Source: Bacteroidota bacterium
Lineage (GTDB): Bacteria; Bacteroidota; Bacteroidia; Flavobacteriales; Weeksellaceae
NCBI GenBank assembly: GCA_023460855.1
Contig: JAEWOS010000032.1
Coordinates: 1-64,000, forward strand
DNA length: 64,000 bases
Reading direction: 5' to 3'
This document shows, one piece after another, positions 34,121 to 43,629 of this stretch (the stretch's first letter is position 1; each line of letters begins with the position of its first letter). The translations under genes and the position numbers were made by a program. Under the pieces are notes generated by a model that saw nothing but the letters and a program-made list of their open reading frames with translations, was not told where the DNA came from and made no database searches.

Positions 34121-34374
34121 TTAATTGTGGTATTTTTATCAGTCTGCGAAATTACACATTTTTAATGTATTGAGAAAAAGTAATTTGCTGCATCTTAAAT
34201 CCGCGTCCTGAAACCTATTTGTGAAAAAATGACCGCATTTTCATCAGGAGTTTCAATGGCACATTAATTGAAAAAATAATCGTCCGCACGGAATCAGGCC
34301 TCTTTGCAATGCTGTAAAGGAAAACCTGCATCCACTTTAATTTTTATAAGTGACATCCTGTCATCTTAAACATT
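34121..34374. other. Divergent intergenic region between ppiD-like gene and lon
   Basis: These 254 bases are the largest gene-free stretch here. They hold no open frame of note, no strong hairpin and no clear heat-shock inverted repeat; promoters for both divergent genes must lie within, but only weak -7 candidates are visible (for example TAATTTTT about 30 bases before lon). Confidence 0.5.
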
Positions 34375-36780
34375 ATGATTGATTTAGAAGAAATGCAATT
34401 TGAAGATATGATGGGCGACGGATTCAGCATTGTAGCTGAAGAAATAAACCTGGACGACCTTTCTGAAAAAAACAAAGTATCCAACCAGAAAATTTTCCCG
34501 ATTCTGCCAGTCCGGAACATGGTGATGTTCCCAAAAGTGGTAATGCCGATTACCGCCGGAAGAAAATCTTCCATCCAGCTGCTCGAAGAAGCACAGCAGA
34601 GAGGCGAACTCGTGGGAATTATGACGCAGAACGATGCCTCAATTGAGAATCCTGCAATTAAAGACCTTTACCAGACCGGAACCCTTGCTCAGATTGTAAA
34701 AATCATCAAGCTTCCTGAAGGAAATATTACTGCAATTACGAAAGGCGTCGGGAAATTCAAACTGAAAAAACTGATTTCTGAAAACCCGTATTTCACTGCA
34801 GAAATTACCCGGCAAAAAGATATTTCTCCCAAAAACGGAGAAGAATTCAACGCTTTAATGGAAAATGTGCGGGATCTGGCTCAAAAAATCATCAACCTCG
34901 ATCCGAACATTCCGAACGCCGCGAATTTTGCCATCAAAAATATTTCTGTTGACGAAGATCTGCTCAACTTCATCTGCACCAACGCAAATTTCAGTTTCGA
35001 GAAGAAACAGGAGCTTTTGGAAGAAAAGAATATCGTGAAACGCGCCGAGAAATGCTACGAACACATGCACGACGATTATCGCAAACTTGAACTTCGCGAT
35101 CAGATTCATCAGAAAACCTCAAAGGATCTCGACAAACAGCAGCGTGAATATTTTCTTAATCAGCAAATCCGAACTATTCAGGAAGAACTTGGTGGCGGAG
35201 CGGAAAGTGATGCGGATGAATTGCGCGAAAAAGCCAAAAAACTGAACTGGAACGAAGATGTTCAGGAGCATTTTGAAAAGGAACTGGCAAGACTTCAAAG
35301 GCAGCATCCGAATTCTCCGGACTATAACGTACAGCGGAATTATCTCGATTTTTTCACCGATTTGCCGTGGGGAACCTATTCCAAAGACCTTTTTGACATG
35401 GCAAAAGCTGAAAAAGTACTGGATAAAGCGCATTTCGGACTTGAAGACATCAAGAAGCGAATCCTGGAATATATGGCGGTTCTGAAACTGAAAAACAACA
35501 TGAAGTCGCCGATTCTCTGTCTGGTCGGACCTCCGGGAGTCGGTAAAACTTCACTCGGAAAATCTGTAGCCGATGCGCTCGGCAGAAAATACGTGCGGGT
35601 TTCGCTCGGCGGGCTTCATGACGAATCTGAAATCAGAGGGCACCGCAAAACTTATATCGGAGCAATGGCCGGAAGAATTCTGCAGAGCATCAAGAAATCC
35701 GGGACATCAAACCCCGTGGTTGTTCTGGATGAAATTGATAAGGTTGGCCAGGGAATTCACGGCGATCCTAGTTCTGCGCTTCTGGAAGTACTTGACCCTG
35801 AGCAGAATTCATCATTCTACGACAATTATCTGGAACACGGCTACGATCTTTCAAAAGTAATGTTTATTGCAACCGCGAATACTTTGTCTACCATACAAAG
35901 TCCTTTGCTGGACCGCATGGAAATCATACAGATTGCCGGATACACACTGGAAGAAAAAATTGAGATTGCAAAACGCCATTTAATAAAAAAACAGCAGGAA
36001 GAAAACGGTTTGAGCAGCACTTCATTTAAACTGGGGAATGCCGAACTTAAACATATTATTGACGCACATACATCCGAAAGCGGCGTGCGAAGCCTTGAAA
36101 AAAGAATTGCTTCGATCGCAAGATGGGTGGCGCTACAAACCGCAAAAGAGCAGGAATTCAGTGCTAAGATTTCGGTTGCAAAAATCGATGAAATTCTGGG
36201 AGTTCCCAGACCGAAAAGTCTTTCTGAAATCACCGGAGTTCCGGGTGTGGTAACCGGCCTTGCCTGGACTTCAGTTGGAGGCGACATTTTATTTATAGAA
36301 AGTATTCTGAGTGCGGGTAAAGGAAACCTGACGATGACCGGAAATTTGGGTGAGGTGATGAAAGAATCGGCGACAATTGCTTTGGAATACATAAAAGCCA
36401 AGCACGAAGAACTGGGAATTTCCAAAGACGAACTCGAAAAGAAAAACATCCACGTTCACGTTCCGGAAGGTGCAACGCCAAAAGACGGACCTTCCGCAGG
36501 AATTGCAATGCTCACTTCGATGGTTTCCAGTTTCCGCAATAAAAAAGTAAAGCCGCATATTGCAATGACCGGCGAAATTACCTTGCGCGGAAAAGTTCTT
36601 CCGGTCGGCGGAATCAAAGAAAAACTGCTCGCAGCGAGAAGAGCGGGAATTAAAGAGATTATTTTGTGTGAAGCGAACCGGAAAGATGTGGAGGAAATCA
36701 GCAAGGATTATCTTAAAAATCTAAAAATCACGTACGTTAACCGCATGAGCGAAGTGGTTGATGCCGCGATTGAAAAATAA
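34375..36780 (+). CDS. lon: ATP-dependent endopeptidase Lon
   Basis: Lon degrades misfolded and regulatory proteins in the cytoplasm. The 801 residues comprise the substrate-binding N domain (FPILPVRNMVMFPKVVMPIT), an AAA+ module (Walker A GPPGVGKTS, YVRVSLGGLHDESEIRGHRK, Walker B VVVLDEIDKVG) and the protease domain with the Ser-Lys dyad: Ser707 in PKDGPSAGIAML and Lys748 in PVGGIKEKLLAA. A short acidic extension (DLEEMQFEDMMGDGFSIV) precedes the usual start of the N domain, a common feature of Bacteroidota Lon as far as I recall. Confidence 0.97.
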   Translation: MIDLEEMQFEDMMGDGFSIVAEEINLDDLSEKNKVSNQKIFPILPVRNMVMFPKVVMPITAGRKSSIQLLEEAQQRGELVGIMTQNDASIENPAIKDLYQTGTLAQIVKIIKLPEGNITAITKGVGKFKLKKLISENPYFTAEITRQKDISPKNGEEFNALMENVRDLAQKIINLDPNIPNAANFAIKNISVDEDLLNFICTNANFSFEKKQELLEEKNIVKRAEKCYEHMHDDYRKLELRDQIHQKTSKDLDKQQREYFLNQQIRTIQEELGGGAESDADELREKAKKLNWNEDVQEHFEKELARLQRQHPNSPDYNVQRNYLDFFTDLPWGTYSKDLFDMAKAEKVLDKAHFGLEDIKKRILEYMAVLKLKNNMKSPILCLVGPPGVGKTSLGKSVADALGRKYVRVSLGGLHDESEIRGHRKTYIGAMAGRILQSIKKSGTSNPVVVLDEIDKVGQGIHGDPSSALLEVLDPEQNSSFYDNYLEHGYDLSKVMFIATANTLSTIQSPLLDRMEIIQIAGYTLEEKIEIAKRHLIKKQQEENGLSSTSFKLGNAELKHIIDAHTSESGVRSLEKRIASIARWVALQTAKEQEFSAKISVAKIDEILGVPRPKSLSEITGVPGVVTGLAWTSVGGDILFIESILSAGKGNLTMTGNLGEVMKESATIALEYIKAKHEELGISKDELEKKNIHVHVPEGATPKDGPSAGIAMLTSMVSSFRNKKVKPHIAMTGEITLRGKVLPVGGIKEKLLAARRAGIKEIILCEANRKDVEEISKDYLKNLKITYVNRMSEVVDAAIEK

Positions 36781-36798
36781 AAAACGTTTTCAAAAATC

Positions 36799-36829
36799 AG
36801 CTTCCTTTTGCATTAAGGGAAGCTTTTTT
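36799..36829 (+). terminator. lon terminator
   Basis: AGCTTCC...GGGAAGCT hairpin followed by a run of T. Confidence 0.85.
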
Positions 36830-36993
36830 GTGTTGTATTGGAATCAAATTAAAGAAATAACAAAATACAATTAACTCATTAATAGTAATTTACATTGTAC
36901 AAAAGTTTTACAAGAATTATTCCGGGCATTTACAATTAACTGCGAAAAAAGTGGGTGAACTTTGAGCTATACAAACCCACAAAAATTTACGTT

Positions 36994-37893
36994 ATGAAAA
37001 AATTACCACGAACAATAATCGTTTTAGCTCTTGCCTCATCCGTTGTTTATTCATGTAATAAATACGACAGCGCAACTTCGGAATACGCAGAAGCAGCTAC
37101 AGATTCTGCGATTGTAACAACTGATGCGGTTTCGTCGGCAGCTTCGCAGGAAGTTCCGGGGAAAAAATTTGTGAGAACGGCAGACATCAATATGGAAGTA
37201 CAGGATGTTTACGATGCAACCATCACTATTGAAAAACATCTCAAAGATCTTGGCGGATTCGTAACAGAAAGCCGTCTGGAAACCAACGTTGTTTCCGAAG
37301 AAACGTATGAAACATCCGATTCTGATGCAATGCTGGTGAAAAAATATCAGGCTGATAATAATATGCAGGTGCGTGTTCCGACCGAAAAACTGGGGGATTT
37401 TCTCACCTTCATTAATACGCACAAAGTTTTCCTGAATTCAAGGATCATCATTGCGCACGACGTTACGGCGAATGCCAGAATTGCAGAACTTGAAGCGCAA
37501 AAAATTAAGAAAACCGGCGAAGTGATTTCCCGCATGAAAAACAACGGTGAAAAGGTTGAAAAAACCGAAAACAACCTCAGCGAAAACAATGCGAATACAA
37601 TTGCCAATATTTCACTGGCTGATCACCTGAAGTATTCCACTGTTGAAATTTATATTAAAGAACCAAAACTCCGAGTTGCAGAAATTGCCGTTACCAACAC
37701 GCGAAATATCGATAACAAGTATAAATTCAGTTTCTTTTATGATGCGAAGAATGCATTTGTTGAAGGTTTTTATCTGATTCAGAGACTGATTGTCGGACTG
37801 ATCACAATCTGGCCGGTTCTGCTCATTGCTGCGGTTATTTATTATCTGCTACGAAAAAGAGAACCTTTAATACAAAGACCGGAATCTGAGTAA
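36994..37893 (+). CDS. DUF4349 lipoprotein
   Basis: The start MKKLPRT gives 299 residues and a proper lipoprotein signal with VVYSC (Cys at 21); an upstream GTG start would not. The DUF4349 domain begins at KFVRTADINMEVQDVYDATITIEKHL and runs through NMQVRVPTEKLGDFL, ITAHDVTANARIAELEAQ-like coiled-coil sequence, and STVEIYIKEP. A transmembrane segment (LITIWPVLLIAAVIYYLL) closes the protein before a basic tail. The family is an envelope protein of unknown activity with a periplasmic coiled coil. Confidence 0.85.
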   Translation: MKKLPRTIIVLALASSVVYSCNKYDSATSEYAEAATDSAIVTTDAVSSAASQEVPGKKFVRTADINMEVQDVYDATITIEKHLKDLGGFVTESRLETNVVSEETYETSDSDAMLVKKYQADNNMQVRVPTEKLGDFLTFINTHKVFLNSRIIIAHDVTANARIAELEAQKIKKTGEVISRMKNNGEKVEKTENNLSENNANTIANISLADHLKYSTVEIYIKEPKLRVAEIAVTNTRNIDNKYKFSFFYDAKNAFVEGFYLIQRLIVGLITIWPVLLIAAVIYYLLRKREPLIQRPESE

Positions 37894-37899
37894 CTTCCA

Positions 37900-37926
37900 A
37901 ACCTCTGCATCTGCGGAGGTTTTTTA
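37900..37926 (+). terminator. Terminator after the DUF4349 gene
   Basis: AACCTCTGC pairs with GCGGAGGTT (one GT pair) around ATCT, followed by a T run. Confidence 0.9.
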
Positions 37927-37982
37927 TTTTTGCTGAAAGCTGTTAAGCGGGATTTTGCTATTTTTATGAAAATATTCTGAGG

Positions 37983-38699
37983 ATGAATACTGAACAGATT
38001 TCCGGGTTTTATGATGATTTTTCGGCCGCGCAGGAAGAAACGGGAGTTAATGAACGACTGATTTCCCTGTACCGTCGAATGAAAAATTTGGGCCTGAAAT
38101 CAGACAGCAAAATACTTGAACTAGGCTGTGGAGTCGGAGCTTTTACGAGAATACTGGTGAAAACCGTAAAAACCGGGAAAATCGAAGCGGTGGATTTGAG
38201 TCCGAAAAGCATCGAAGCCGCGAAAAAACACGTAAAATCAGCACAGGCAGATTTCCGCGTTGCCGATGTCGTGAAATATAAACCGCAAGCCAGTGGATTT
38301 CAGTTCATTACTTTAATGGATGTTATTGAGCATATTCCACTTGACAATCATCCTGAGCTTTTTCAATCAATTGCCTCGTATTGCGACGATTCCACGCGAA
38401 TTTTAATCAATATTCCGAATCCGTATTATCTGGATCACCTGATAAAAAACGATTGTGATGACATGCAGATCATCGATCAGCCAGTCTGGTTTGCCGGAAT
38501 GGTAAAAAATCTGGACGAAAGCGGTCTGGAAATCACATTTTTTGAAAAATACAGCATCTGGAATCTGGAGGATTATGATTTCTTCGTCATTCGAAAAAAA
38601 CAGGAATACCAGTTGAAAAGCCTTTCCGGCGAGCGCGGATTTACAGATAAAGCAATCAATAAGATCAAAACGAAAACCGACAGGCTGCGTTACAGATAA
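37983..38699 (+). CDS. Class I SAM-dependent methyltransferase
   Basis: The 238-residue protein has the Rossmann-type methyltransferase core: motif I SKILELGCGVGAFTRIL, motif II IEAVDLSPKSIEAAKK, ADFRVADVVKY, and motif IV FITLMDVIEHIPLDNHPE. Such FxDVIEHI forms resemble UbiG/CheR-like enzymes acting on small molecules or lipid-linked substrates, but the acceptor cannot be told. It lies between the DUF4349 gene and pgi with no sign of an operon with either. Confidence 0.85.
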   Translation: MNTEQISGFYDDFSAAQEETGVNERLISLYRRMKNLGLKSDSKILELGCGVGAFTRILVKTVKTGKIEAVDLSPKSIEAAKKHVKSAQADFRVADVVKYKPQASGFQFITLMDVIEHIPLDNHPELFQSIASYCDDSTRILINIPNPYYLDHLIKNDCDDMQIIDQPVWFAGMVKNLDESGLEITFFEKYSIWNLEDYDFFVIRKKQEYQLKSLSGERGFTDKAINKIKTKTDRLRYR

Positions 38700-38746
38700 T
38701 TCACAAAAATAGAGACTGCCGGTTTTACTGCCACCTTTATTTTCCC

Positions 38747-38754
38747 TAAATTTG
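38747..38754 (+). promoter_or_regulatory. Putative pgi -7 box TAAATTTG
   Basis: TAnnTTTG 21 bases before the ATG at 38776. It overlaps the TTG at 38752 that would otherwise give eight extra residues, so the shorter start is preferred. Confidence 0.55.
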
Positions 38755-38775
38755 TTTGCATCACAAAACAGACAA

Positions 38776-40416
38776 ATGCTTCCAAAGATAAATCCGGAAA
38801 AAACCGAGGCGTGGAAAGAACTTACTGCGCATTTCGAGAAAAATGATTTCGAACTGCGTTCCCTTTTTAAGTACGATCCGGAGCGTTTTAATAAGTTTTC
38901 AGTCCGAAAAGACCATTATTTATTCGATTATTCCAAAAATCTGATTTCGGAACAAACCGTTAAACTGCTGCTGAATCTCGCTGAGGAATGCAAACTGAAG
39001 GAAGCGATAGAAGCGATGTTCCGCGGAGATAAAATCAATGAAACGGAAGGCCGTGCAGTTTTGCACACAGCGCTCAGAGATTTCTCGGATTCAGAAATTC
39101 TGGAAGACGGCGAAAACATTAAACCGAAAATTGAAAAAGTGCGTGCGCAGATGAAAGAATTTTCCGAACAGGTAATTTCCGGCGCGCACAAAGGTTTTTC
39201 GGGAAAAGAAATCACCGACGTGGTGAATATCGGAATCGGCGGTTCAGATCTTGGCCCGGTCATGGTTTGCTCGGCTTTAAAGCACTTCAAAACCAGGCTC
39301 AATGTTCATTTTGTTTCGAATGTGGACGGAAACCATATCGCAGAAACACTCAAGAATCTGAATCCGGAAACCACTTTATTCATCATTGCTTCCAAAACTT
39401 TTACAACGCAGGAAACGATGACCAATGCCGAGTCGGCGAAATCGTGGTTTCTGAAAGCAGCAAAACAGGATGATGTCGCCAAACATTTCGTCGCACTCTC
39501 CACCAATATTGAAGCCGTACAAAAATTTGGAATTGCACCGGAGAATATTTTTGAATTCTGGGACTGGGTTGGCGGAAGATATTCGCTCTGGAGCGCAATC
39601 GGACTCAGCATTGTGCTGGCTGTAGGTTACGAAAATTTCGAGCAGCTTCTTCGTGGTGCTTTCGATACAGACCGGCAGTTCCGTGAAGCAGAATTTTCTG
39701 AAAACGTCCCTGTTCTGATGGGATTACTCGGAATCTGGTACCGTAATTTTTATGCCGCAACCACGCACGCTGTTTTGCCTTATTCCCAATATCTCGACCG
39801 ATTTCCGGCCTATCTGCAGCAGGGAGATATGGAAAGCAACGGAAAATGTGTAGACAGAAACGGACGTTTTGTGCAGTATGAAACCGGACCGATAATTTGG
39901 GGCGAGCCCGGAACCAACGGACAACACGCATTTTATCAGCTTATCCATCAGGGAACTGAGCTGATCCCTTCCGATTTTATCGCATTTATTAAATCATGTA
40001 ACGATGTTTCGGACCATCAGGAGAAACTGCTCGCAAATTTCTTTGCACAGACTGAAGCGCTTGCATTCGGTAAAAGCGAAGAAGAAGCAGAAGAAGATTT
40101 AAGAAAAGATGGAAAATCCGATGCGGAAATCGACAGGCTCCTGCATTATAAAGTATTTCACGGCGATACGCCGACTAATTCCTTTCTGTTCGATGAACTT
40201 ACTCCGTTTACGCTCGGCCAGCTGATTGCGCTGTATGAACACAAAATTTTTGTTCAGGGTGTGATCTGGAATATCTTCAGTTTCGACCAGTTTGGCGTTG
40301 AGTTGGGAAAGGTTCTCGCCGGTAAAATTCTGAAAGAAATAAAAAGCGGCGAAGAAGTAAACTCGCACGATTCGTCCACAAACGGACTTCTGAATTACTA
40401 TCAACAACATAAATAA
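38776..40416 (+). CDS. pgi: Glucose-6-phosphate isomerase
   Basis: GPI interconverts glucose-6-phosphate and fructose-6-phosphate in glycolysis and gluconeogenesis. The 546-residue length is that of the long bacterial form. Signatures are VVNIGIGGSDLGPVMV, FIIASKTFTTQETMTNA, GGRYSLWSAIGLSI (PROSITE-type GPI motif), and FDQFGVELGKVLA with the catalytic Lys region at the end. An insertion near residue 440 (KSEEEAEEDLRKDGKSD) is acidic and likely a surface loop. folD follows 17 bases later. Confidence 0.96.
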   Translation: MLPKINPEKTEAWKELTAHFEKNDFELRSLFKYDPERFNKFSVRKDHYLFDYSKNLISEQTVKLLLNLAEECKLKEAIEAMFRGDKINETEGRAVLHTALRDFSDSEILEDGENIKPKIEKVRAQMKEFSEQVISGAHKGFSGKEITDVVNIGIGGSDLGPVMVCSALKHFKTRLNVHFVSNVDGNHIAETLKNLNPETTLFIIASKTFTTQETMTNAESAKSWFLKAAKQDDVAKHFVALSTNIEAVQKFGIAPENIFEFWDWVGGRYSLWSAIGLSIVLAVGYENFEQLLRGAFDTDRQFREAEFSENVPVLMGLLGIWYRNFYAATTHAVLPYSQYLDRFPAYLQQGDMESNGKCVDRNGRFVQYETGPIIWGEPGTNGQHAFYQLIHQGTELIPSDFIAFIKSCNDVSDHQEKLLANFFAQTEALAFGKSEEEAEEDLRKDGKSDAEIDRLLHYKVFHGDTPTNSFLFDELTPFTLGQLIALYEHKIFVQGVIWNIFSFDQFGVELGKVLAGKILKEIKSGEEVNSHDSSTNGLLNYYQQHK

Positions 40417-40433
40417 TCTTTTAACTACCGAAG

Positions 40434-41312
40434 ATGGCTCAAATTCTGGACGGACTGAAAATTTCGCAGGATATAAAAAATGAAATTAAAACCGAAGTGG
40501 AAAAAATAACTTCGGAGGGAAAACGCGCACCGCATCTTGCAGCAATTCTCGTCGGGGACAACGGTGCAAGCAAAGCCTATGTAAACAGCAAGGTGAAAGA
40601 CTGCAAAGAAGTAGGCTTCGGTTCGACTTTGCTGCGGTTTCCGGACACCATGTCGGAAACAGAACTGATTTCGGAAATCAAGAAACTGAACGAAGACCAG
40701 GAAATCGACGGCTTCATTGTACAATTACCGCTTCCAAAAGGAATGAATCAGGAAAAAATCATTGAAGCGATTGATCCCGGAAAAGATGTGGACGGTTTTC
40801 ACCCCCAAAATTTTGGACGAATGGCGCTGGAAATGGAAGCTTTTCTTCCTGCAACACCGTACGGAATTATGACTTTGCTCGAAAGACATCACATCGATAC
40901 GGCAGGAAAACACTGTGTGGTTATCGGCCGGAGCAGAATTGTAGGAAGACCAATGAGCATACTGATGAGCACGAAAGGAAATCCGGGAAACAGCACCGTA
41001 ACACTCGTTCACAGCTACACGCCAAACATTGAGGAATTTACCAGAGCAGCAGATATCGTAATCGTTGCTTTGGGCGCGCCAAAATATCTGAAAGCCGATA
41101 TGATCAAAGAAGGAGCCGTGATTGTTGATGTCGGCATAACAAGAGTGGAAGACGACGGCGAAAAAGGCTATCACCTGGAAGGCGATGTAGATTACAGCAG
41201 CTGCGAGCCAAAAGCATCGTGGATTACTCCGGTTCCGGGTGGTGTTGGACCGATGACACGCGCTATGCTGATGAAAAACACGCTGTTTGCCTATAAACGC
41301 AGAAATAGGTAA
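40434..41312 (+). CDS. folD: Methylenetetrahydrofolate dehydrogenase / methenyltetrahydrofolate cyclohydrolase
   Basis: FolD interconverts 5,10-methylene-THF and 10-formyl-THF for purine and formyl-Met synthesis. The 292 residues show the catalytic Y49-x3-K53 pair in AYVNSKVKDC, the substrate motif IVQLPLPKGMNQ, DVDGFHPQNFGRM, the dinucleotide site VVIGRSRIVGRPMSIL, and TPVPGGVGPMTRAMLM near the end. It begins 17 bases after pgi, so the two are probably co-transcribed. Confidence 0.97.
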   Translation: MAQILDGLKISQDIKNEIKTEVEKITSEGKRAPHLAAILVGDNGASKAYVNSKVKDCKEVGFGSTLLRFPDTMSETELISEIKKLNEDQEIDGFIVQLPLPKGMNQEKIIEAIDPGKDVDGFHPQNFGRMALEMEAFLPATPYGIMTLLERHHIDTAGKHCVVIGRSRIVGRPMSILMSTKGNPGNSTVTLVHSYTPNIEEFTRAADIVIVALGAPKYLKADMIKEGAVIVDVGITRVEDDGEKGYHLEGDVDYSSCEPKASWITPVPGGVGPMTRAMLMKNTLFAYKRRNR

Positions 41313-41326
41313 TTTTGCAGCCTTAA

Positions 41327-41347
41327 AAGACTCGTATTACGCGTCTT
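41327..41347. promoter_or_regulatory. Palindrome immediately upstream of queE
   Basis: AAGAC-T-CGTA-T-TACG-C-GTCTT is symmetric except for one T/C pair. It ends four bases before a possible -7 box (TATCTTTA, 41351-41358) that touches the queE ATG. There is no T run, so an operator is more likely than a terminator. Inference only. Confidence 0.4.
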
Positions 41348-41358
41348 AAATATCTTTA

Positions 41359-41988
41359 ATGACGCCAGAACATCAAATTTCTTTACAACGCGGTGAAATG
41401 CTTCCCGTAATGGAGCATTTTTACACCATACAGGGCGAAGGTTTACATACCGGCAAAGCTGCCTATTTCATAAGACTTGGAGGCTGCGATGTTGGCTGTC
41501 ACTGGTGCGATGTAAAAGAAAGCTGGAATCCTGACCTGCATCCTGCACGAAATGCTGCCGAAATTGCTGAAATTGCAGCTTCACACTGTAAAACGATTGT
41601 TTTAACCGGTGGTGAACCGTTGATGTGGAATCTCCAGGTGCTTACAGGAAAACTGAAAGACCTGGGCTGTACAGTTCATATTGAGACTTCCGGCGCATAT
41701 CCGAAATCCGGAATACTGGACTGGATTACACTCTCACCAAAAAAAACAGGACTGCCAAAAGATGAAATCTATCCTTTCGCTAACGAACTGAAAATCATCA
41801 TCTTTAATAAGCATGATTTTATTTTTGCAGAAGAACAGGCGGCAAAAGTTTCACCGGAATGCCGGCTTTATCTGCAAAGCGAATGGAGCAAACGCGATGA
41901 AATGTATCCGCTGATTACCGATTACATTCTGCAAAATCCGAAATGGCAGGCAAGTGTACAAACGCATAAATACCTAAACATTCCGTAA
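41359..41988 (+). CDS. queE: 7-carboxy-7-deazaguanine synthase
   Basis: QueE is a radical SAM enzyme that rearranges 6-carboxytetrahydropterin to CDG on the way to queuosine. The 209-residue length fits. FYTIQGEGLHTGKAAYFIRLGG leads to the cluster motif C43-x3-C47-x2-C50 in GGCDVGCHWCD, and VLTGGEPLMWNL and ISP-like TLSPKKTGLPKDEIY follow. No other que gene is adjacent; queuosine genes are often scattered in flavobacteria. Confidence 0.94.
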   Translation: MTPEHQISLQRGEMLPVMEHFYTIQGEGLHTGKAAYFIRLGGCDVGCHWCDVKESWNPDLHPARNAAEIAEIAASHCKTIVLTGGEPLMWNLQVLTGKLKDLGCTVHIETSGAYPKSGILDWITLSPKKTGLPKDEIYPFANELKIIIFNKHDFIFAEEQAAKVSPECRLYLQSEWSKRDEMYPLITDYILQNPKWQASVQTHKYLNIP

Positions 41989-42032
41989 AATTGAAATAAA
42001 TTTTATCGTCAGAAAAACATTAATTTAGCCGC

Positions 42033-42785
42033 ATGATCAAAAAATTCCTCACTGCTTTTGGCGATTACTTTCTCCTGTTGGGGAAAGCAATGAGAGCACC
42101 TCAGAAAAGAGCGGTATTCTGGAAGCTTTTTATGAGGGAAGTGAATGACCTTGGGGTGAATTCCTTCGGTCTCGTAGTATTCACTTCAATTTTTGTGGGA
42201 GCTGTTGTGGCGATTCAGATGTATAATAATTTTAAAACAGCGATCATCCCTATTCCGACTTCATTTGTTGGATATGCGACGAAAGCCGTTCTCGTTCTGG
42301 AATTCTCCCCTACAATTATCAGCCTTATTCTCGCAGGAAAAGTGGGATCTTATATAGCGTCCAGTATCGGCGCAATGCGTGTTTCCGAGCAAATCGACGC
42401 ACTGGATATCATGGGTGTTAACTCTCCGAATTTCCTGATTCTACCGAAAATTCTGGCCTCTGTAATTTTCAATCCGATTCTCATCGCTTTGAGTATCACC
42501 GTCGGAATTGGCGGTGGTTATTTGGCCGGAATTATTACAGGAAACTGGACATCAGGCGATTACATTACCGGAATTCAGATGTTTATGCCAAATCTATTCT
42601 ATACCTACGCGTTTATAAAAACGGTGGTGTTTGCATTTATCATTGCTACTGTTCCATCCTATTTCGGTTATAATGTAAGCGGCGGCTCGCTGGAAGTTGG
42701 GCGTGCAAGTACACAGGCTGTAGTCTGGACCATGGTATTCATCATTATCTCGGAATTATTTCTAACCCAAATGATCTTAAGCTGA
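42033..42785 (+). CDS. mlaE: MlaE family ABC transporter permease
   Basis: MlaE is the inner-membrane permease of the lipid transport system that maintains outer-membrane asymmetry. The 250-residue protein has about five to six membrane segments with family motifs VVFTSIFVGAVVAIQMYNN, LEFSPTIISLILAGKVGSYIASSIGAMRVSEQIDALDIMGVNS (the signature MRVSEQIDALDIMGV), and FAFIIATVPSYFGYNVSGGSLEVGRASTQAVV. The stop codon overlaps the mlaF start (TGATG), so the pair is translationally coupled. The partner MCE protein is at 30892, on the other strand. Confidence 0.95.
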   Translation: MIKKFLTAFGDYFLLLGKAMRAPQKRAVFWKLFMREVNDLGVNSFGLVVFTSIFVGAVVAIQMYNNFKTAIIPIPTSFVGYATKAVLVLEFSPTIISLILAGKVGSYIASSIGAMRVSEQIDALDIMGVNSPNFLILPKILASVIFNPILIALSITVGIGGGYLAGIITGNWTSGDYITGIQMFMPNLFYTYAFIKTVVFAFIIATVPSYFGYNVSGGSLEVGRASTQAVVWTMVFIIISELFLTQMILS

Positions 42786-43597
42786 TGATAGAAGTAAAAG
42801 ATTTAAAAAAACAGTTCGGTAACCATGAGGTTTTGAAAGGCATTTCCACCACTTTTGAAACAGGAAAGGTAAACCTCATCATCGGACAGAGTGGTTCGGG
42901 AAAAACCGTTTTCCTGAAATCGCTACTGAATGTACATGAACCAACTTCAGGAAAAATTCTTTTTGACGGACGCGACATCACTGCAATGTCCCGCGAGGAA
43001 AAGCAGACACTGAGATCGGAAATCGGAACGGTTTTTCAGGGCGGTGCCCTGTTTGACTCGCTGACTGTTGAAGAAAATATCACATTTCCGCTGGATATGT
43101 TCAGCAACCTTACCTTCCGCGAAAAAAAGAGAAGAGCCAGAGAAGTAATGGACAATGTCCATCTTGAAGATGCAGGCCGCAAGTTTCCGTCTGAAATTTC
43201 AGGAGGAATGCAGAAAAGGGTTGCCATTGCAAGAGCAATTGTGAACAACCCGAAATATCTGTTCTGTGATGAACCGAATTCCGGCCTTGATCCTTACACT
43301 TCCAATGTAATCGACGACCTTTTGCTGGAAATAACCCAGGAATACAACACCACTACGATTATCAACACCCACGACATGAACTCAGTAATGACGATCGGCG
43401 AGAAGATTGTCTACCTCCGTCTCGGAATAAAAGAATGGGAAGGAAATAAGGATAACGTGATCAATGCGAAGAATAAAAATCTGATTGATTTCGTGTATTC
43501 GTCCGAACTCTTTAAAGAACTGCGTGATTATTTTCTGGAGAACGATAAAACATCGATTGAAAACATAATCACGACTGTTGATAAAGAAAAAGACTAA
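42785..43597 (+). CDS. mlaF: MlaF family ABC transporter ATP-binding protein
   Basis: MlaF powers lipid transport through MlaE. The 270 residues show Walker A GQSGSGKTV, the Q-loop, the ABC signature ISGGMQKRVAIARAI, Walker B YLFCDEPNSGLDP and the switch His in INTHDMNSV. It overlaps mlaE by one base. The C-terminal part (about 215-270) is helical and charged. A bidirectional terminator overlaps the stop codon. Confidence 0.95.
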   Translation: MIEVKDLKKQFGNHEVLKGISTTFETGKVNLIIGQSGSGKTVFLKSLLNVHEPTSGKILFDGRDITAMSREEKQTLRSEIGTVFQGGALFDSLTVEENITFPLDMFSNLTFREKKRRAREVMDNVHLEDAGRKFPSEISGGMQKRVAIARAIVNNPKYLFCDEPNSGLDPYTSNVIDDLLLEITQEYNTTTIINTHDMNSVMTIGEKIVYLRLGIKEWEGNKDNVINAKNKNLIDFVYSSELFKELRDYFLENDKTSIENIITTVDKEKD

Positions 43598-43620
43598 TCC
43601 GTGCGGGTTAGTCTTTTTTC
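43591..43620. terminator. Bidirectional terminator between mlaF and the small membrane protein
   Basis: AAGACTAATCCG pairs with CGGGTTAGTCTT (one GT pair), with A and T runs outside, between converging genes; the left arm includes the end of mlaF. Confidence 0.92.
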
Positions 43621-43629
43621 ATTAACATA

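Noticed and set aside
34121..34374. Possible heat-shock operator upstream of lon
   Set aside because: No CIRCE-like or other long inverted repeat is present in the gap.
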